Assembly: GCF_025561445.1 (NCBI RefSeq)
Contig: NZ_CP095096.1
Coordinates: 971,822-1,035,821 of the forward strand
Length of the DNA: 64,000 nucleotides
Origin: Staphylococcus sp. IVB6181
GTDB taxonomy: Bacteria; Bacillota; Bacilli; Staphylococcales; Staphylococcaceae
Reading direction: 5' to 3'
A program made the position numbers and the translations under genes. How positions within the stretch are numbered: position 1 is the first letter of the stretch; every line of letters begins with the position of its first letter. Under the pieces are notes generated by a model. It had not been told where the DNA came from. It searched no databases and saw nothing but the letters and a program-made list of their open reading frames with translations. Below, in pieces: positions 10,774-23,971 of the stretch.

Positions 10774-11403
10774 ATGGGAAAAGTACATGTATTTGATCAT
10801 CCGTTAATTCAACACAAATTAAGCTATATCCGCGACGTTCATACAGGAACGAAAGAGTTCAGAGAACTTGTAGACGAAGTCGGTATGTTAATGGCTTATG
10901 AAGTTACAAGAGATTTAGAACTTCAAGATGTTGAAATTGAAACACCTGTCACTAAAACAACAGCAAAAAGATTATCTGGTAAAAAATTAGCATTTATTCC
11001 GATTCTTAGAGCTGGTTTAGGAATGACGCAAGGTGTCTTAAGCTTAATTCCAGCAGCACGTGTAGGCCACGTCGGCTTATACCGTGACCCGAAAACTTTG
11101 GAAGCAGTAGAATATTTTGTGAAATTACCGCAAGATATTGAAGAAAGACAAATCATTGTCGTAGATCCGATGTTAGCGACAGGTGCTTCAGCAATTGAAG
11201 CTATCAACTCATTGAAAAAGCGCGGTGCCAAACACATTCGTTTCATGTGTTTGATTGCGGCAAATGAAGGTGTTGAAAAATTACAAGAAGCACACCCTGA
11301 TGTAGATATCTACATTGCTGCACTAGATGAAAAGCTAAATGATAAAGCATATATCATCCCAGGTTTAGGTGATGCTGGAGACCGCTTATTCGGAACAAAA
11401 TAA
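10774..11403 (+). CDS. upp: Uracil phosphoribosyltransferase
   Basis: A 209-residue enzyme converting uracil and PRPP to UMP. The PRPP-binding loop is [15 protein letters not shown] (about residues 129-143) and the uracil-binding C-terminus carries [16 protein letters not shown] precedes the ATG. It lies 23 bp after glyA without a terminator, so it is likely in the same transcript. Confidence 0.97.
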   Translation: MGKVHVFDHPLIQHKLSYIRDVHTGTKEFRELVDEVGMLMAYEVTRDLELQDVEIETPVTKTTAKRLSGKKLAFIPILRAGLGMTQGVLSLIPAARVGHVGLYRDPKTLEAVEYFVKLPQDIEERQIIVVDPMLATGASAIEAINSLKKRGAKHIRFMCLIAANEGVEKLQEAHPDVDIYIAALDEKLNDKAYIIPGLGDAGDRLFGTK

Positions 11404-11474
11404 GTTGTCTGAATGTAAAATGCTATCTATAAGATACGCATAATGTTTTGATATGATATATAGATGAATAAACA

Positions 11475-11548
11475 AAAGAGTATGCAAATTATTTAGCATG
11501 AATACACAACGTGTTTAAATCTGTTAAATATTGATTTGCATACTCTTT
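11475..11548 (+). repeat. Perfect 15-bp inverted repeat in the mnaA leader
   Basis: Positions 11475-11489 and 11534-11548 are perfect reverse complements (core GAGTATGCAAAT), separated by 44 bases. The right arm ends in TTTCTCT and the mnaA Shine-Dalgarno follows only 10 bases later. It may be the upp terminator or a regulatory structure for mnaA; the long loop and poor T tract make a plain terminator doubtful. Confidence 0.7.
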
Positions 11549-11569
11549 CTCTGTATAGGAGGAAATGAT

Positions 11570-12721
11570 TTGAAAAAAATTATGACAATCTTCGGCACAC
11601 GACCTGAAGCTATAAAAATGGCACCATTGGTCAATCAATTAAAAAAAGAAGAAGAGTTAGTGCCTATTGTTGTTGTCACAGCACAACATAGAGAAATGCT
11701 GGATTCTGTACTGGATACGTTTAACATTCAGCCTGATTATGATTTGAACATTATGAAGTCGGGTCAAACGCTGTCAGATATCACAACAAAAGTGCTGAAA
11801 GGGTTAGAAGCAGTCATTCAACAAGAGCAGCCGGATATGATTTTGGTACATGGTGACACGATGACAGCGTTTGCGAGCAGTTTAGCTGCATTTTACAATC
11901 AAGTTGCTATCGGTCATGTTGAAGCAGGGCTGAGAACTTGGAATAAGTATTCACCTTATCCTGAAGAAATGAATCGCCAAATGATCAGCAAATTAGCTGA
12001 TTTGCATTTTGCGCCGACAGCACAAGCTAAAATGAATTTGTTAAATGAAAACACTGATGCATCTAAAATTGCGGTGACAGGCAATACTGCGATTGATGCA
12101 ATGGCGACGACAATTCAAGATAACTATCATTCAGAAGTCATGGAGCGACATAAAGGCAAGCGTGTATTGCTGTTGACTGCACATCGCAGAGAGAATCTAG
12201 GCAAACCGATGGAACATATCTTTTCTGCAGTACGCAAGCTGGTAGAGGCACATGAGGATGTTGTAGCAGTTTATCCTATGCACAAGAACCCTAAAGTCAG
12301 AGCAATTGCACAACGCTACTTGAGTCATCATGATCGTATTGAATTGATTGAACCGTTAGATGTAGTAGATTTCCATAACTTCGCACATCAATCTTATTTG
12401 ATATTGACGGATTCAGGCGGTATTCAAGAAGAAGCACCATCGTTAGGCAAGCCGGTGCTTGTTTTGAGAGATACGACAGAGCGTCCTGAAGGTGTCGCAG
12501 CAGGGACATTGAAGCTGGCAGGTACAAATGAAGCGGATGTGTATCGTGAAGCGGAACAATTGTTAACAGATCAAGCAATTTATAAGCAAATGAGTGAAAC
12601 AGCCAACCCTTATGGTGATGGAAAAGCCTCTCAGCGTATTTGTGACAATATTAAGTATTATTTTAGTCTAACTAGTGAAAAACCGTTAGATGTTAATGAA
12701 AATAAAGATAATTATGAATAA
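11570..12721 (+). CDS. mnaA: UDP-N-acetylglucosamine 2-epimerase (non-hydrolysing)
   Basis: A 383-residue enzyme interconverting UDP-GlcNAc and UDP-ManNAc, supplying ManNAc for wall teichoic acid linkage units and for polysaccharides. Motifs: GTRPEAIKMAPL at the N-terminus, GHVEAGLRT, TAHRRENLG and the C-terminal DSGGIQEEAPSLGKP. The frame is open from 11531, but the TTG at 11570 sits behind AGGAGGA and gives MKKIMTIFGTRPE, which matches the family. The position between upp and the ATP synthase operon is the same as in other staphylococci. Confidence 0.95.
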   Translation: MKKIMTIFGTRPEAIKMAPLVNQLKKEEELVPIVVVTAQHREMLDSVLDTFNIQPDYDLNIMKSGQTLSDITTKVLKGLEAVIQQEQPDMILVHGDTMTAFASSLAAFYNQVAIGHVEAGLRTWNKYSPYPEEMNRQMISKLADLHFAPTAQAKMNLLNENTDASKIAVTGNTAIDAMATTIQDNYHSEVMERHKGKRVLLLTAHRRENLGKPMEHIFSAVRKLVEAHEDVVAVYPMHKNPKVRAIAQRYLSHHDRIELIEPLDVVDFHNFAHQSYLILTDSGGIQEEAPSLGKPVLVLRDTTERPEGVAAGTLKLAGTNEADVYREAEQLLTDQAIYKQMSETANPYGDGKASQRICDNIKYYFSLTSEKPLDVNENKDNYE

Positions 12722-12786
12722 AATGTTAAAAATGTGTCGGAAATGTGACAATTGTAGTTCATAAGAATTGCATATTTTGAATGTAA

Positions 12787-12816
12787 TTGACACGTGTTCC
12801 GTTGCTATATTATGAT
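12787..12816 (+). promoter_or_regulatory. Sigma-A promoter of the ATP synthase operon
   Basis: A perfect -35 TTGACA (12787-12792) and -10 TATGAT (12811-12816) are separated by 18 bp, 66 bp before atpI. Confidence 0.75.
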
Positions 12817-12881
12817 TAAAACTGTATGGATGAAATGGTTTACAAATGATTCGTATCTCCATGTGAAATGAGGCACAATAA

Positions 12882-13232
12882 ATGAAACAGTTCAACTTTA
12901 TCTTTAAGAAATTTCTTCAATATTACATTTATTGGTTGTCAGCCTTGGTTATTATTGCATTTTTAATACCCAAGCCTTTCATTATTGGTCTTATCATTGG
13001 TTCATTTGGTTCCTTAATCAATACATACATCTTTGAATTATATTTATCTAAGGCGCAGAAAGAAGAAACGTCTCAGATATCAACAGGGGGCATATGGCGC
13101 TTTTTAGTCGCTTTAGCAGCTTGTTGCATCTGGCTTTTCTTTAAAAACCAAGTGAATATATTTGGTGTAATGATTGGTTTAATGATTTCATATTTTTTAA
13201 TCATTTTCCGACCATTTCTTCACAAAATGTAA
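12882..13232 (+). CDS. atpI: ATP synthase protein I (AtpI-like)
   Basis: A 116-residue hydrophobic protein at the head of the atp operon. Four membrane segments can be read (about residues 14-30, 31-50, 70-86 and 90-110). AtpI proteins are thought to help assemble the c-ring; sequence conservation is low, so the call rests on position, size and topology. The ATG is not preceded by a strong Shine-Dalgarno (GAGGC). The stop is followed by atpB after about 33 bases. Confidence 0.8.
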   Translation: MKQFNFIFKKFLQYYIYWLSALVIIAFLIPKPFIIGLIIGSFGSLINTYIFELYLSKAQKEETSQISTGGIWRFLVALAACCIWLFFKNQVNIFGVMIGLMISYFLIIFRPFLHKM

Positions 13233-13991
<759 letters not shown>

Positions 13992-14005
13992 TATTTCTAA
14001 ATTAA

Positions 14006-14251
<246 letters not shown>

Positions 14252-14270
14252 TAGAAACATTGAGGCAAGC

Positions 14271-14297
14271 GGCGAAGTCAGATTATCGACATTCGCC
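14271..14297 (+). other. Hairpin between atpE and atpF
   Basis: GGCGAA plus GTC pairs with GAC plus TTCGCC (one bulged A) around a short loop, in a 115-bp spacer that is long for this operon. The bases after it (ATTTCTTTCG) are only partly T-rich, so it may be a leaky terminator or an RNA end that protects or limits the upstream message. Confidence 0.5.
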
Positions 14298-14366
14298 ATT
14301 TCTTTCGTAATGAATTAACACTAAATGCCAATAGAGGACTTTGAATGAAAGGAGTGTCCAAGTACT

Positions 14367-14891
14367 GTGACTGCGACTACAAACACATTAGTTTTAGGTG
14401 CTGCAGGCGGCGGTGTTGAATGGGGTTCAGCATTAGTAACATTTATTACTTTCGTAATCCTTTTAGCATTGCTAAAAAAATTCGCGTGGGGTCCATTGAA
14501 AGCTGTAATGGATAAACGTGAACAAGATATCAACAAAGATATCGATGATGCAGAACAAGCTAAAATTAATGCTCAAAAACTAGAAGAACGAAATAGACAA
14601 ACACTAAGAGAAACTCAAGATGAGGTTCAAAAAATCTTAGAAGAAGCAAAAGTTCAAGCACGCGACCAACATGAACAAATCATTCATGAAGCAAACGTTC
14701 GTGCTAACGGCATGATTGAAACTGCTCAAAGTGAAATCAACAGCCAAAAAGAACGTGCAATCTCTGAAATCAACGATGAAGTATCTAAGTTGTCAGTTCT
14801 GATTGCGTCTAAAATTTTACAAAAAGATATTTCAGAAAAAGATCAAAAAGACTTGATCGACAAGTACATTAAAGAGGTAGGGGATAAATAA
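14367..14891 (+). CDS. atpF: ATP synthase subunit b
   Basis: A 174-residue peripheral-stalk subunit. One N-terminal membrane helix (about residues 19-37, [19 protein letters not shown]) is followed by a long charged coiled coil rich in Glu, Lys and Gln. The start is a GTG behind AAAGGAGTG. The TAA overlaps the atpH ATG by one base. Confidence 0.95.
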   Translation: MTATTNTLVLGAAGGGVEWGSALVTFITFVILLALLKKFAWGPLKAVMDKREQDINKDIDDAEQAKINAQKLEERNRQTLRETQDEVQKILEEAKVQARDQHEQIIHEANVRANGMIETAQSEINSQKERAISEINDEVSKLSVLIASKILQKDISEKDQKDLIDKYIKEVGDK

Positions 14892-15430
14892 TGGCAAATG
14901 TTGCTAAAAAATATGCCCAAGCACTGTATGAAACGTCACTCGATAAAGATGTTTTAGATTTAATGTACGATGAATTTGCTGTTATTAATGAAGCAGTAAT
15001 TCCTTATAAAGAGAAATTAAAATCTTTCGATGAAGATCCAAAGAATATTGCAAAGAATCGTAAAGACTTTGTCGATGCAACTTTCCAAGGTGTAAATGAA
15101 TACTTGAAAAATGCTTTATATGTATTAGCTGAAAATCGCAACTTAGCGATTGTAGACGAAGTATTTGTTGAATTCCAAGGATTGTATAACAAACATTACA
15201 ATCAAGATTTTGCAACTGTAGAATCTGTACATGAGCTTACTCAAGAAGAGCTTGATCAAGTAGGGGAGTCTTTAATTCAACGTACAGGTCTCAGCAAAGT
15301 CATTCTTACAAATGTGCTTAACCCATCATTAATCGGCGGAGTAAGAACAAAAGTAGGAACAAAAGTTTATGACGGCAGTATTCAAAATGATCTCGTTAAC
15401 TTAGAAAGAAGATTTACTAGAACGAAATAA
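14891..15430 (+). CDS. atpH: ATP synthase subunit delta
   Basis: A 179-residue soluble stalk subunit joining the b dimer to the top of F1. It begins [14 protein letters not shown], the usual family start, and ends with the conserved NPSLIGGVRTKVGTKVYDGS segment. It is coupled to atpF by a one-base overlap. Confidence 0.95.
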   Translation: MANVAKKYAQALYETSLDKDVLDLMYDEFAVINEAVIPYKEKLKSFDEDPKNIAKNRKDFVDATFQGVNEYLKNALYVLAENRNLAIVDEVFVEFQGLYNKHYNQDFATVESVHELTQEELDQVGESLIQRTGLSKVILTNVLNPSLIGGVRTKVGTKVYDGSIQNDLVNLERRFTRTK

Positions 15431-15453
15431 TTAATTATAGAGGAGTGACATAG

Positions 15454-16965
<1,512 letters not shown>

Positions 16966-16998
16966 GATGAAGCGAAGTAATAATAAGGTGGTGAAATA

Positions 16999-19300
<2,302 letters not shown>

Positions 19301-19319
19301 TATTAGGAGGTAAAGTTTA

Positions 19320-19727
19320 ATGAACACAATGAACGTTAATATTGTTACTCCTAATGGTTCTGTTTATAACCAAGATAATGTTGAAATTGCTATTCTGCAG
19401 ACAGTTGGAGGCGACATCGGTGTAATGTATGGACACATTCCGACTGTAACAGCTATCAAAACTGGTTATGTTAAGGTACATTATACAGATGGGATTGAAT
19501 TCATTGCGGTCAGTGATGGTTTCGTTGAAATCAGACAAGAAAGCACATCAATAATTGTACAAACAGCAGAAAAAGCTGCGGATATTGATGTCAAACGTGC
19601 AAGATCGGCTAAAGAACGAGCAGAATCACATTTGAATAACAATGACGAAGATACTGACATTAACAGAGCAGAACGAGCTTTAGAGCGTGCGGAAAACCGC
19701 ATTAAAGTTTCTGAAATGGAAGAATGA
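19320..19727 (+). CDS. atpC: ATP synthase subunit epsilon
   Basis: A 135-residue subunit with an N-terminal beta-sandwich (residues 1-85, containing GDIGVMYGHIPTVTA) and a C-terminal helical hairpin rich in Ala, Arg and Glu that can inhibit ATP hydrolysis. It is the last gene of the operon and is followed directly by a strong terminator. TTAGGAGGT precedes the ATG. Confidence 0.96.
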   Translation: MNTMNVNIVTPNGSVYNQDNVEIAILQTVGGDIGVMYGHIPTVTAIKTGYVKVHYTDGIEFIAVSDGFVEIRQESTSIIVQTAEKAADIDVKRARSAKERAESHLNNNDEDTDINRAERALERAENRIKVSEMEE

Positions 19728-19739
19728 CAACTATTTATC

Positions 19740-19777
19740 ATAGGATATATCTCAAAACGAGATATATCCTATTTTTT
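19740..19777 (+). terminator. Rho-independent terminator of the atp operon
   Basis: A perfect 14-bp stem (19740-19753 with 19759-19772) with loop AAAAC is followed by five or more T residues. Confidence 0.95.
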
Positions 19778-19911
19778 AATGTTCAAAATTTGGGTAAACA
19801 TATAAATGAACGACGTACCAAATTATTGAATATTTGATGTTGATTGTATGATTTTTAATAGATTTAATGTACAATATGAGACAGTAAACAATTGAGGAGA
19901 CGACTAGACTA

Positions 19912-20145
19912 ATGGAATATTTAGGACATTTTGCGATAGCGCATTTAATCATGCATGTGTTATGTATTTGTGCAGCTTATTGGGCACTGAATGCGATCAG
20001 GTTAGAGCAATTCTTTAAGAAGGGCTATCCTGTTCAAGTTCAGGTACTGATGATATTTATCGCAATCTTAATCGGTACAGGAGTCAGTAATTTTATAATT
20101 GATTTACTGCAATTCTCAACACAAATCAAATATATTGGAAGCTAA
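19912..20145 (+). CDS. DUF1146 (YwzB-like) small membrane protein
   Basis: A 77-residue protein with two hydrophobic segments (about residues 8-28 and 44-66), of the DUF1146/YwzB family found next to murA in many Firmicutes. Function is unknown to me. The start is supported by GAGGAGACG. A 184-bp spacer after the atp terminator contains TACAAT at 19870-19875 as a possible -10, but no good -35. It is probably the first gene of the transcript running into murA, since no terminator lies between them. Confidence 0.8.
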   Translation: MEYLGHFAIAHLIMHVLCICAAYWALNAIRLEQFFKKGYPVQVQVLMIFIAILIGTGVSNFIIDLLQFSTQIKYIGS

Positions 20146-20247
20146 TCGTTTGAGTGTAATTCGAATGTTATTCCATATATAATAATAGAAGAGATAAGAA
20201 CTAATTTGAATTGAAGATGTTTAGGAGTAAAAAGTGGAGGAGTAGTA

Positions 20248-21519
20248 ATGAATAGAGATAGAATGATTATTAAAGGTGGCAACCGCCTTGTAGGAGAAGT
20301 ACAAGTTGAAGGAGCTAAAAACGCGGTACTGCCGATACTGACGGCATCACTCTTAGCTTCAAAAGGAACAAGCACATTACATAATGTTCCGGAGTTAAGC
20401 GATGTAGAAACAATTAATAATGTATTATCAACATTAAATGCAGAGATTGCTTACCATAAGGACAGCAACAGTGTCACAGTAGATGCGACAAAACAACTTA
20501 ACTATGAAGCACCATATGAGTATGTAAGTAAAATGCGTGCCAGCATTTTAGTGATGGGGCCTTTATTAGCACGTCTCGGTCATGCAAAAGTTGCTTTGCC
20601 TGGCGGATGTTCCATCGGAAGCAGACCTATCGAGCAGCATATTAAAGGATTCGAAGCTTTAGGCGCAAAAATCCATTTAGAAAACGGATTTGTATTTGCG
20701 GAAACTTCAAATGGCTTAACAGGTGCAGATATTCATTTAGATTTCCCAAGTGTCGGCGCAACTCAAAACATTATCATGGCTGCTTCATTGGCAAAAGGCA
20801 AGTCAGTAATTGAAAACGTAGCCCGCGAACCTGAAATTGTTGATTTAGCTAACTACATTAATGAAATGGGCGGCAATGTCACAGGTGCAGGCACAGACAC
20901 AATTACAATCCATGGTGTAGAAGCCTTGCATGGTGTTGAACATTCTATCATTCCTGACCGTATTGAAGCTGGTACGTTATTAGTAGCAGGCGCAATTACA
21001 AGAGGGGATGTCCTTGTTAAAGGTGCGATCAGAGAGCACATGACAAGTTTATTATATAAATTAGAAGAAATGGGCGTTCATTTAGAGTATCACGAAAATG
21101 CGATTCGTGTTACAGCTGAAGGCGAATTGAAACCGGTAGATGTTAAAACATTACCGCACCCAGGCTTCCCGACAGATATGCAGTCGCAAATCATGGCATT
21201 GCTTCTTACTGCAGAAGGCCATAAAGTGATTACTGAAACAGTATTTGAAAACCGCTTTATGCACGTAGCAGAATTCAAACGTATGAATGCACAAATTACA
21301 GTAGAAGGCCGCAATGCTAAAATTACAGGCAAAAGTCATTTACAAGGCGCGCAAGTTAAAGCAACAGATTTACGTGCTGGCGCAGCATTAATTTTAGCCG
21401 GACTTGTGGCAGAAGGTATTACTGAAGTTTCAGAATTAAAACACTTAGATAGAGGCTACGTTAATTTTAACGGCAAACTTAAAGCATTAGGTGCTGATAT
21501 CGAACGTGTAAGCAAATAA
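20248..21519 (+). CDS. murA: UDP-N-acetylglucosamine 1-carboxyvinyltransferase (MurA)
   Basis: A complete 423-residue MurA. The active-site cysteine is Cys121 in [12 protein letters not shown], the residue alkylated by fosfomycin. [10 protein letters not shown] carries the conserved aspartate and DLRAGAA the C-terminal arginine. This is the main MurA (MurAA), as the genes downstream (EpuA-like, fabZ) match the staphylococcal murA locus; the paralogue is at the left edge of the window. The ATG follows GGAGGAGTAGTA. Confidence 0.97.
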   Translation: MNRDRMIIKGGNRLVGEVQVEGAKNAVLPILTASLLASKGTSTLHNVPELSDVETINNVLSTLNAEIAYHKDSNSVTVDATKQLNYEAPYEYVSKMRASILVMGPLLARLGHAKVALPGGCSIGSRPIEQHIKGFEALGAKIHLENGFVFAETSNGLTGADIHLDFPSVGATQNIIMAASLAKGKSVIENVAREPEIVDLANYINEMGGNVTGAGTDTITIHGVEALHGVEHSIIPDRIEAGTLLVAGAITRGDVLVKGAIREHMTSLLYKLEEMGVHLEYHENAIRVTAEGELKPVDVKTLPHPGFPTDMQSQIMALLLTAEGHKVITETVFENRFMHVAEFKRMNAQITVEGRNAKITGKSHLQGAQVKATDLRAGAALILAGLVAEGITEVSELKHLDRGYVNFNGKLKALGADIERVSK

Positions 21520-21535
21520 TTAAGCAAGGGGAAGA

Positions 21536-21727
21536 ATGATGATCAAGCAATGGACCAGTAAATTGATGCGTTTGCCTATGGGATATCATATTTTGATTGT
21601 GCTCATACTGTTAGTATGTATGTTCATCATCGGCATGTGTATCGGTTTTCTGCTCAATCATCAAAACCCGCTTAAATTATTCGATTACCAAACCTGGTAT
21701 CATTTCAAGCAAATTTTTGGAGGTTAA
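21536..21727 (+). CDS. Small EpuA-like membrane protein
   Basis: A 63-residue protein with one strongly hydrophobic segment (about residues 17-40, [19 protein letters not shown]) after a short basic N-terminus. Size, topology and place between murA and fabZ match the EpuA family, often misleadingly labelled as an RNA polymerase beta subunit protein. No function can be read. AAGGGGAAG precedes two adjacent ATGs (21536 and 21539), and either could be used. Its stop lies inside the fabZ Shine-Dalgarno, suggesting coupling. Confidence 0.75.
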   Translation: MMIKQWTSKLMRLPMGYHILIVLILLVCMFIIGMCIGFLLNHQNPLKLFDYQTWYHFKQIFGG

Positions 21728-21731
21728 CATA

Positions 21732-22169
21732 ATGGAAACAATTTTTGACTATAATCAAATCAAGGAAATCATCCCGCATCGCCAACCTTTTTTATTAATC
21801 GATAAAGTGGTGGAATATGAAGAAGGACAACGTTGCGTGGCTATCAAACAAGTTTCTGGGAACGAACCATTCTTCCAAGGCCACTTCCCTGAATATGCGG
21901 TAATGCCAGGTGTGTTGATTACTGAAGCATTAGCACAAACAGGTGCAGTTGCCATCTTGAACAGCGAACAAAACAAAGGCAAAATTGCTTTATTCGCAGG
22001 TATTGATAAATGCCGCTTTAAAAAACAAGTTGTGCCGGGTGATACATTGCAGCTTGAAGTTGAAATTACAAAAATGCGTGGACCTATCGGTAAAGGTACG
22101 GCAAAAGCTACAGTAGATGGTCAACTAGCATGCAGTTGTGAATTAACTTTCGCAATTCAAGACGTATAA
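21732..22169 (+). CDS. fabZ: 3-hydroxyacyl-[acyl-carrier-protein] dehydratase FabZ
   Basis: A 145-residue hot-dog-fold dehydratase of type II fatty acid synthesis. The catalytic histidine is in [23 protein letters not shown] (shown here in part as [11 protein letters not shown]), with the glutamate of TEALAQ. The open frame starts at 21717, but the ATG at 21732 behind GGAGGTTAACATA gives [17 protein letters not shown], the family start. Confidence 0.95.
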   Translation: METIFDYNQIKEIIPHRQPFLLIDKVVEYEEGQRCVAIKQVSGNEPFFQGHFPEYAVMPGVLITEALAQTGAVAILNSEQNKGKIALFAGIDKCRFKKQVVPGDTLQLEVEITKMRGPIGKGTAKATVDGQLACSCELTFAIQDV

Positions 22170-22183
22170 AAATCAAAATAAAC

Positions 22184-22236
22184 GCTCCCTTTATTACAAA
22201 CTTTCAGAGTTTTTGCAGTAAAGGGAGCATTTTTAG
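22184..22236. terminator. Bidirectional terminator between fabZ and ywpF
   Basis: A 17-bp stem (22184-22200 with 22212-22228, including G-U pairs) is followed by ATTTTTAG on the plus strand and is A-rich on the left, so it can also end leftward ywpF transcription. Confidence 0.88.
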
Positions 22237-22249
22237 TTTTGAATCACTT

Positions 22250-22687
22250 TTATCTTTTCTCATCTTTTAGACGCGGCTTAGATTGCATCATTCGATTGAA
22301 GGTAGTTTTCAGTTCTTCTCCTGAAAATCCCTCGTCGACAAGTTGTGCTAATAAGTTTTCAGCATAGACTTGTCTTAATGTATAGACGTGGCAATCAAAA
22401 ATTATAGACATACGTTCATTATCATATAATGATATGTTTTTGATAGTCGCATCAAATAATGCAGGATCATTCGATGGACGTGTAATAACTACACGGATAT
22501 CTAATAATGTTTCATCATCCATATATTCTTTCATAATGTCATAATGATTGCTGGAGATTACAATTTCCAACAACCAGCCAGTGCCGCTTTGTTCTTTATT
22601 GATTATAACGCCATCATATAATTCATATTCTATTACGCCACCATTTTCAGTGACAATTTGGAATCTGACTGCTTTAAATGTTTTCAA
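22250..22687 (-). CDS. ywpF: YwpF-like family protein
   Basis: A 145-residue protein of the YwpF-like family (PF14183), of unknown function. It starts with a TTG behind TTGGAGTGA and begins MKTFKAVRFQIV. It has no membrane segment and an alternating strand pattern. It lies opposite the ssb-like pseudogene, the same neighbourhood as ywpF-ywpH(ssbB) in B. subtilis, and this supports both assignments. Confidence 0.8.
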   Translation of the reverse strand: MKTFKAVRFQIVTENGGVIEYELYDGVIINKEQSGTGWLLEIVISSNHYDIMKEYMDDETLLDIRVVITRPSNDPALFDATIKNISLYDNERMSIIFDCHVYTLRQVYAENLLAQLVDEGFSGEELKTTFNRMMQSKPRLKDEKR

Positions 22688-22872
22688 TTGAAGTCACTCC
22701 AATCTTTTTAAAATTCTGCGAATTCGTTTATTCTTCCTCTAGTATAGCGTAAATTGTGAAAATATTTGAGAGATACCTTAAAAAATGAGGATAAACAGTA
22801 TATATTTTTTCATTATTTTCGTTTTGACGGTAAGCCCGAATCTGAATAAGATATTAACAAGGAGGTGAAGAA

Positions 22873-23262
22873 ATGATCAATAAGATAGTAATTGTAGGAA
22901 GATTAACCAAGCAGCCTTAGATTATCGCAAAGGAGGAATCAGACATTGTATACTTCAACGTTGCTACTGAAAGAAATTATAACTATCAAGGTAAAAATCA
23001 ACAATCTGTAGACTACATTAATTGTAAAGCATTTGGCAAAACTGCCCGAAATATTGCCAGCTATACAACTAAAGGTACGCTTGTAGGAATTACCGGCTAC
23101 ATGCATTCCTACAAATATGAGAAAGACCAGCAAACGCATTTCGGTATGGAGCTGGTTGTGGAAACAATCAAATTTATCTCTACGCCGAATGATGCCGCTC
23201 ACAATCATTCAATCATGGAAGAGAATGAAGCAAGCCCGTGCTTTAATTCAATCCATGCTTAA
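22873..23262 (+). pseudogene. ssbB: Competence-type single-stranded DNA-binding protein, interrupted by a nonsense codon
   Basis: From the ATG at 22873 (behind AAGGAGGTGAAGA) the frame reads MINKIVIVGRLTKQP and then TAG at codon 16 (22918-22920). After it the same frame stays open to a TAA at 23260-23262 and encodes recognisable OB-fold SSB sequence: FNVATERNYNYQGKNQQ, DYINCKAFGKTARN, YTTKGTLVGITGYMHSYKYE. A single C-to-T change (CAG to TAG) would explain the break, and the repaired product would be about 129 residues, normal for SsbB/YwpH. Position beside ywpF identifies the competence paralogue, not the essential replication SSB. The acidic C-terminal tip typical of SSBs is not evident (it ends CFNSIHA). 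An AAAGGAGG at 22929-22936 and an in-frame ATT at 22945 could allow a weak restart, but the product would lack the first strand of the fold. Confidence 0.88.
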
Positions 23263-23592
23263 ATGAACAGCCATTCTTATTAAATCCAAAAAGTTAACTG
23301 CCAAATTCCCTAATCTTAAATTGCAACAAAATTTTTTAGCATGATATTGCCAAATCATATCCTGTTCAAACTATCATGCTGTCCTCTCATTAAAAACATT
23401 CATTATGATGTTAGAACTATCCTTCTTTCTATTATAGGAAGTTTCCTATAACTCATCCCAAAACTCTATTTAATAAATTCTATTAAGTCCAACAGCATAG
23501 CTTTGCATAAAAGATGCTTGGATTTGCTCCACTTCAAATTTTGTACTTTCAACTTAATCCATATCAACTCTTTAAAATTAATACTCACAATG

Positions 23593-23627
23593 GCCCTGTA
23601 TAATTCACTTTATGCAGGGCTCTTTTA
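23593..23627 (+). terminator. Orphan rho-independent terminator
   Basis: GCCCTGTATAA pairs with TTATGCAGGGC (one G-U pair) around a six-base loop, followed by TCTTTT. No intact gene precedes it; the ssb pseudogene ends 330 bp upstream. It may end read-through from that transcript or a small RNA. Confidence 0.7.
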
Positions 23628-23729
23628 CATAATTCAAGGTATTATCTTAAAATATACACCAAAAACCCAGTATTTTTACGTAATATTTATGTCATTTAAG
23701 AGTAATATAGGCGTTCAATTGTCTGAAAG

Positions 23730-23746
23730 ATTACATGTATATTACA
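23730..23746 (-). promoter_or_regulatory. WalR-type binding site (perfect consensus)
   Basis: Read on the minus strand the sequence is TGTAAT-ATACA-TGTAAT, an exact match to the WalR consensus TGTWAH-N5-TGTWAH. It lies 226 bp before sceD; sceD belongs to the WalKR regulon in S. aureus. The distance is large, so its role is inferred. Confidence 0.5.
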
Positions 23747-23829
23747 TAGTAAATTGATGAAAAACGAAAGAGAATGCGATATGACAGGTCATTTGAGAGA
23801 TAGTGAGATATCTAACTAATTTATTTTAA

Positions 23830-23846
23830 TGTAATTTACACGTAAA
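23830..23846 (+). promoter_or_regulatory. Degenerate WalR-type site nearer sceD
   Basis: TGTAAT-TTACA-CGTAAA matches the WalR consensus at 11 of 12 defined positions and lies 126 bp before the sceD ATG. Confidence 0.35.
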
Positions 23847-23971
23847 AATAATCCTGTTTTTTTTATTTGTCTGTAACCTACACCCTGATTTCAGATGTTA
23901 TAGTTGTAATTGCAAATTGATGATATTAATCACACGAAAAAAACACTTACCTTATAGGAGGATTTTTAGAA

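Larger units (their letters stand above)
23263..23971 (+). other. 709-bp gene-free region between the ssb pseudogene and sceD
   Basis: No credible gene was found. An 84-codon frame at 23503-23757 lacks a ribosome binding site and any family signature. Seen in order: an inverted repeat AGCATGATA/TATCATGCT with 25 bases between (23338-23380); a palindrome TATAGGAA-GT-TTCCTATA (23433-23450); a terminator-like hairpin (23593-23626); a direct WalR-type box read on the minus strand (23730-23746); and a degenerate one on the plus strand (23830-23846). The right end is the sceD promoter and leader region. Confidence 0.7.

Noticed and set aside
22740-22830. Possible ComK box (A-rich and T-rich tracts) before the ssb pseudogene
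   Set aside because: The AAAA-N5-TTTT spacing of a ComK site could not be matched convincingly in this AT-rich spacer.
23503-23757. 84-codon open frame in the ssb-sceD interval
   Set aside because: No ribosome binding site, no family signature, spans a terminator hairpin, and its AT-rich composition is that of the spacer.
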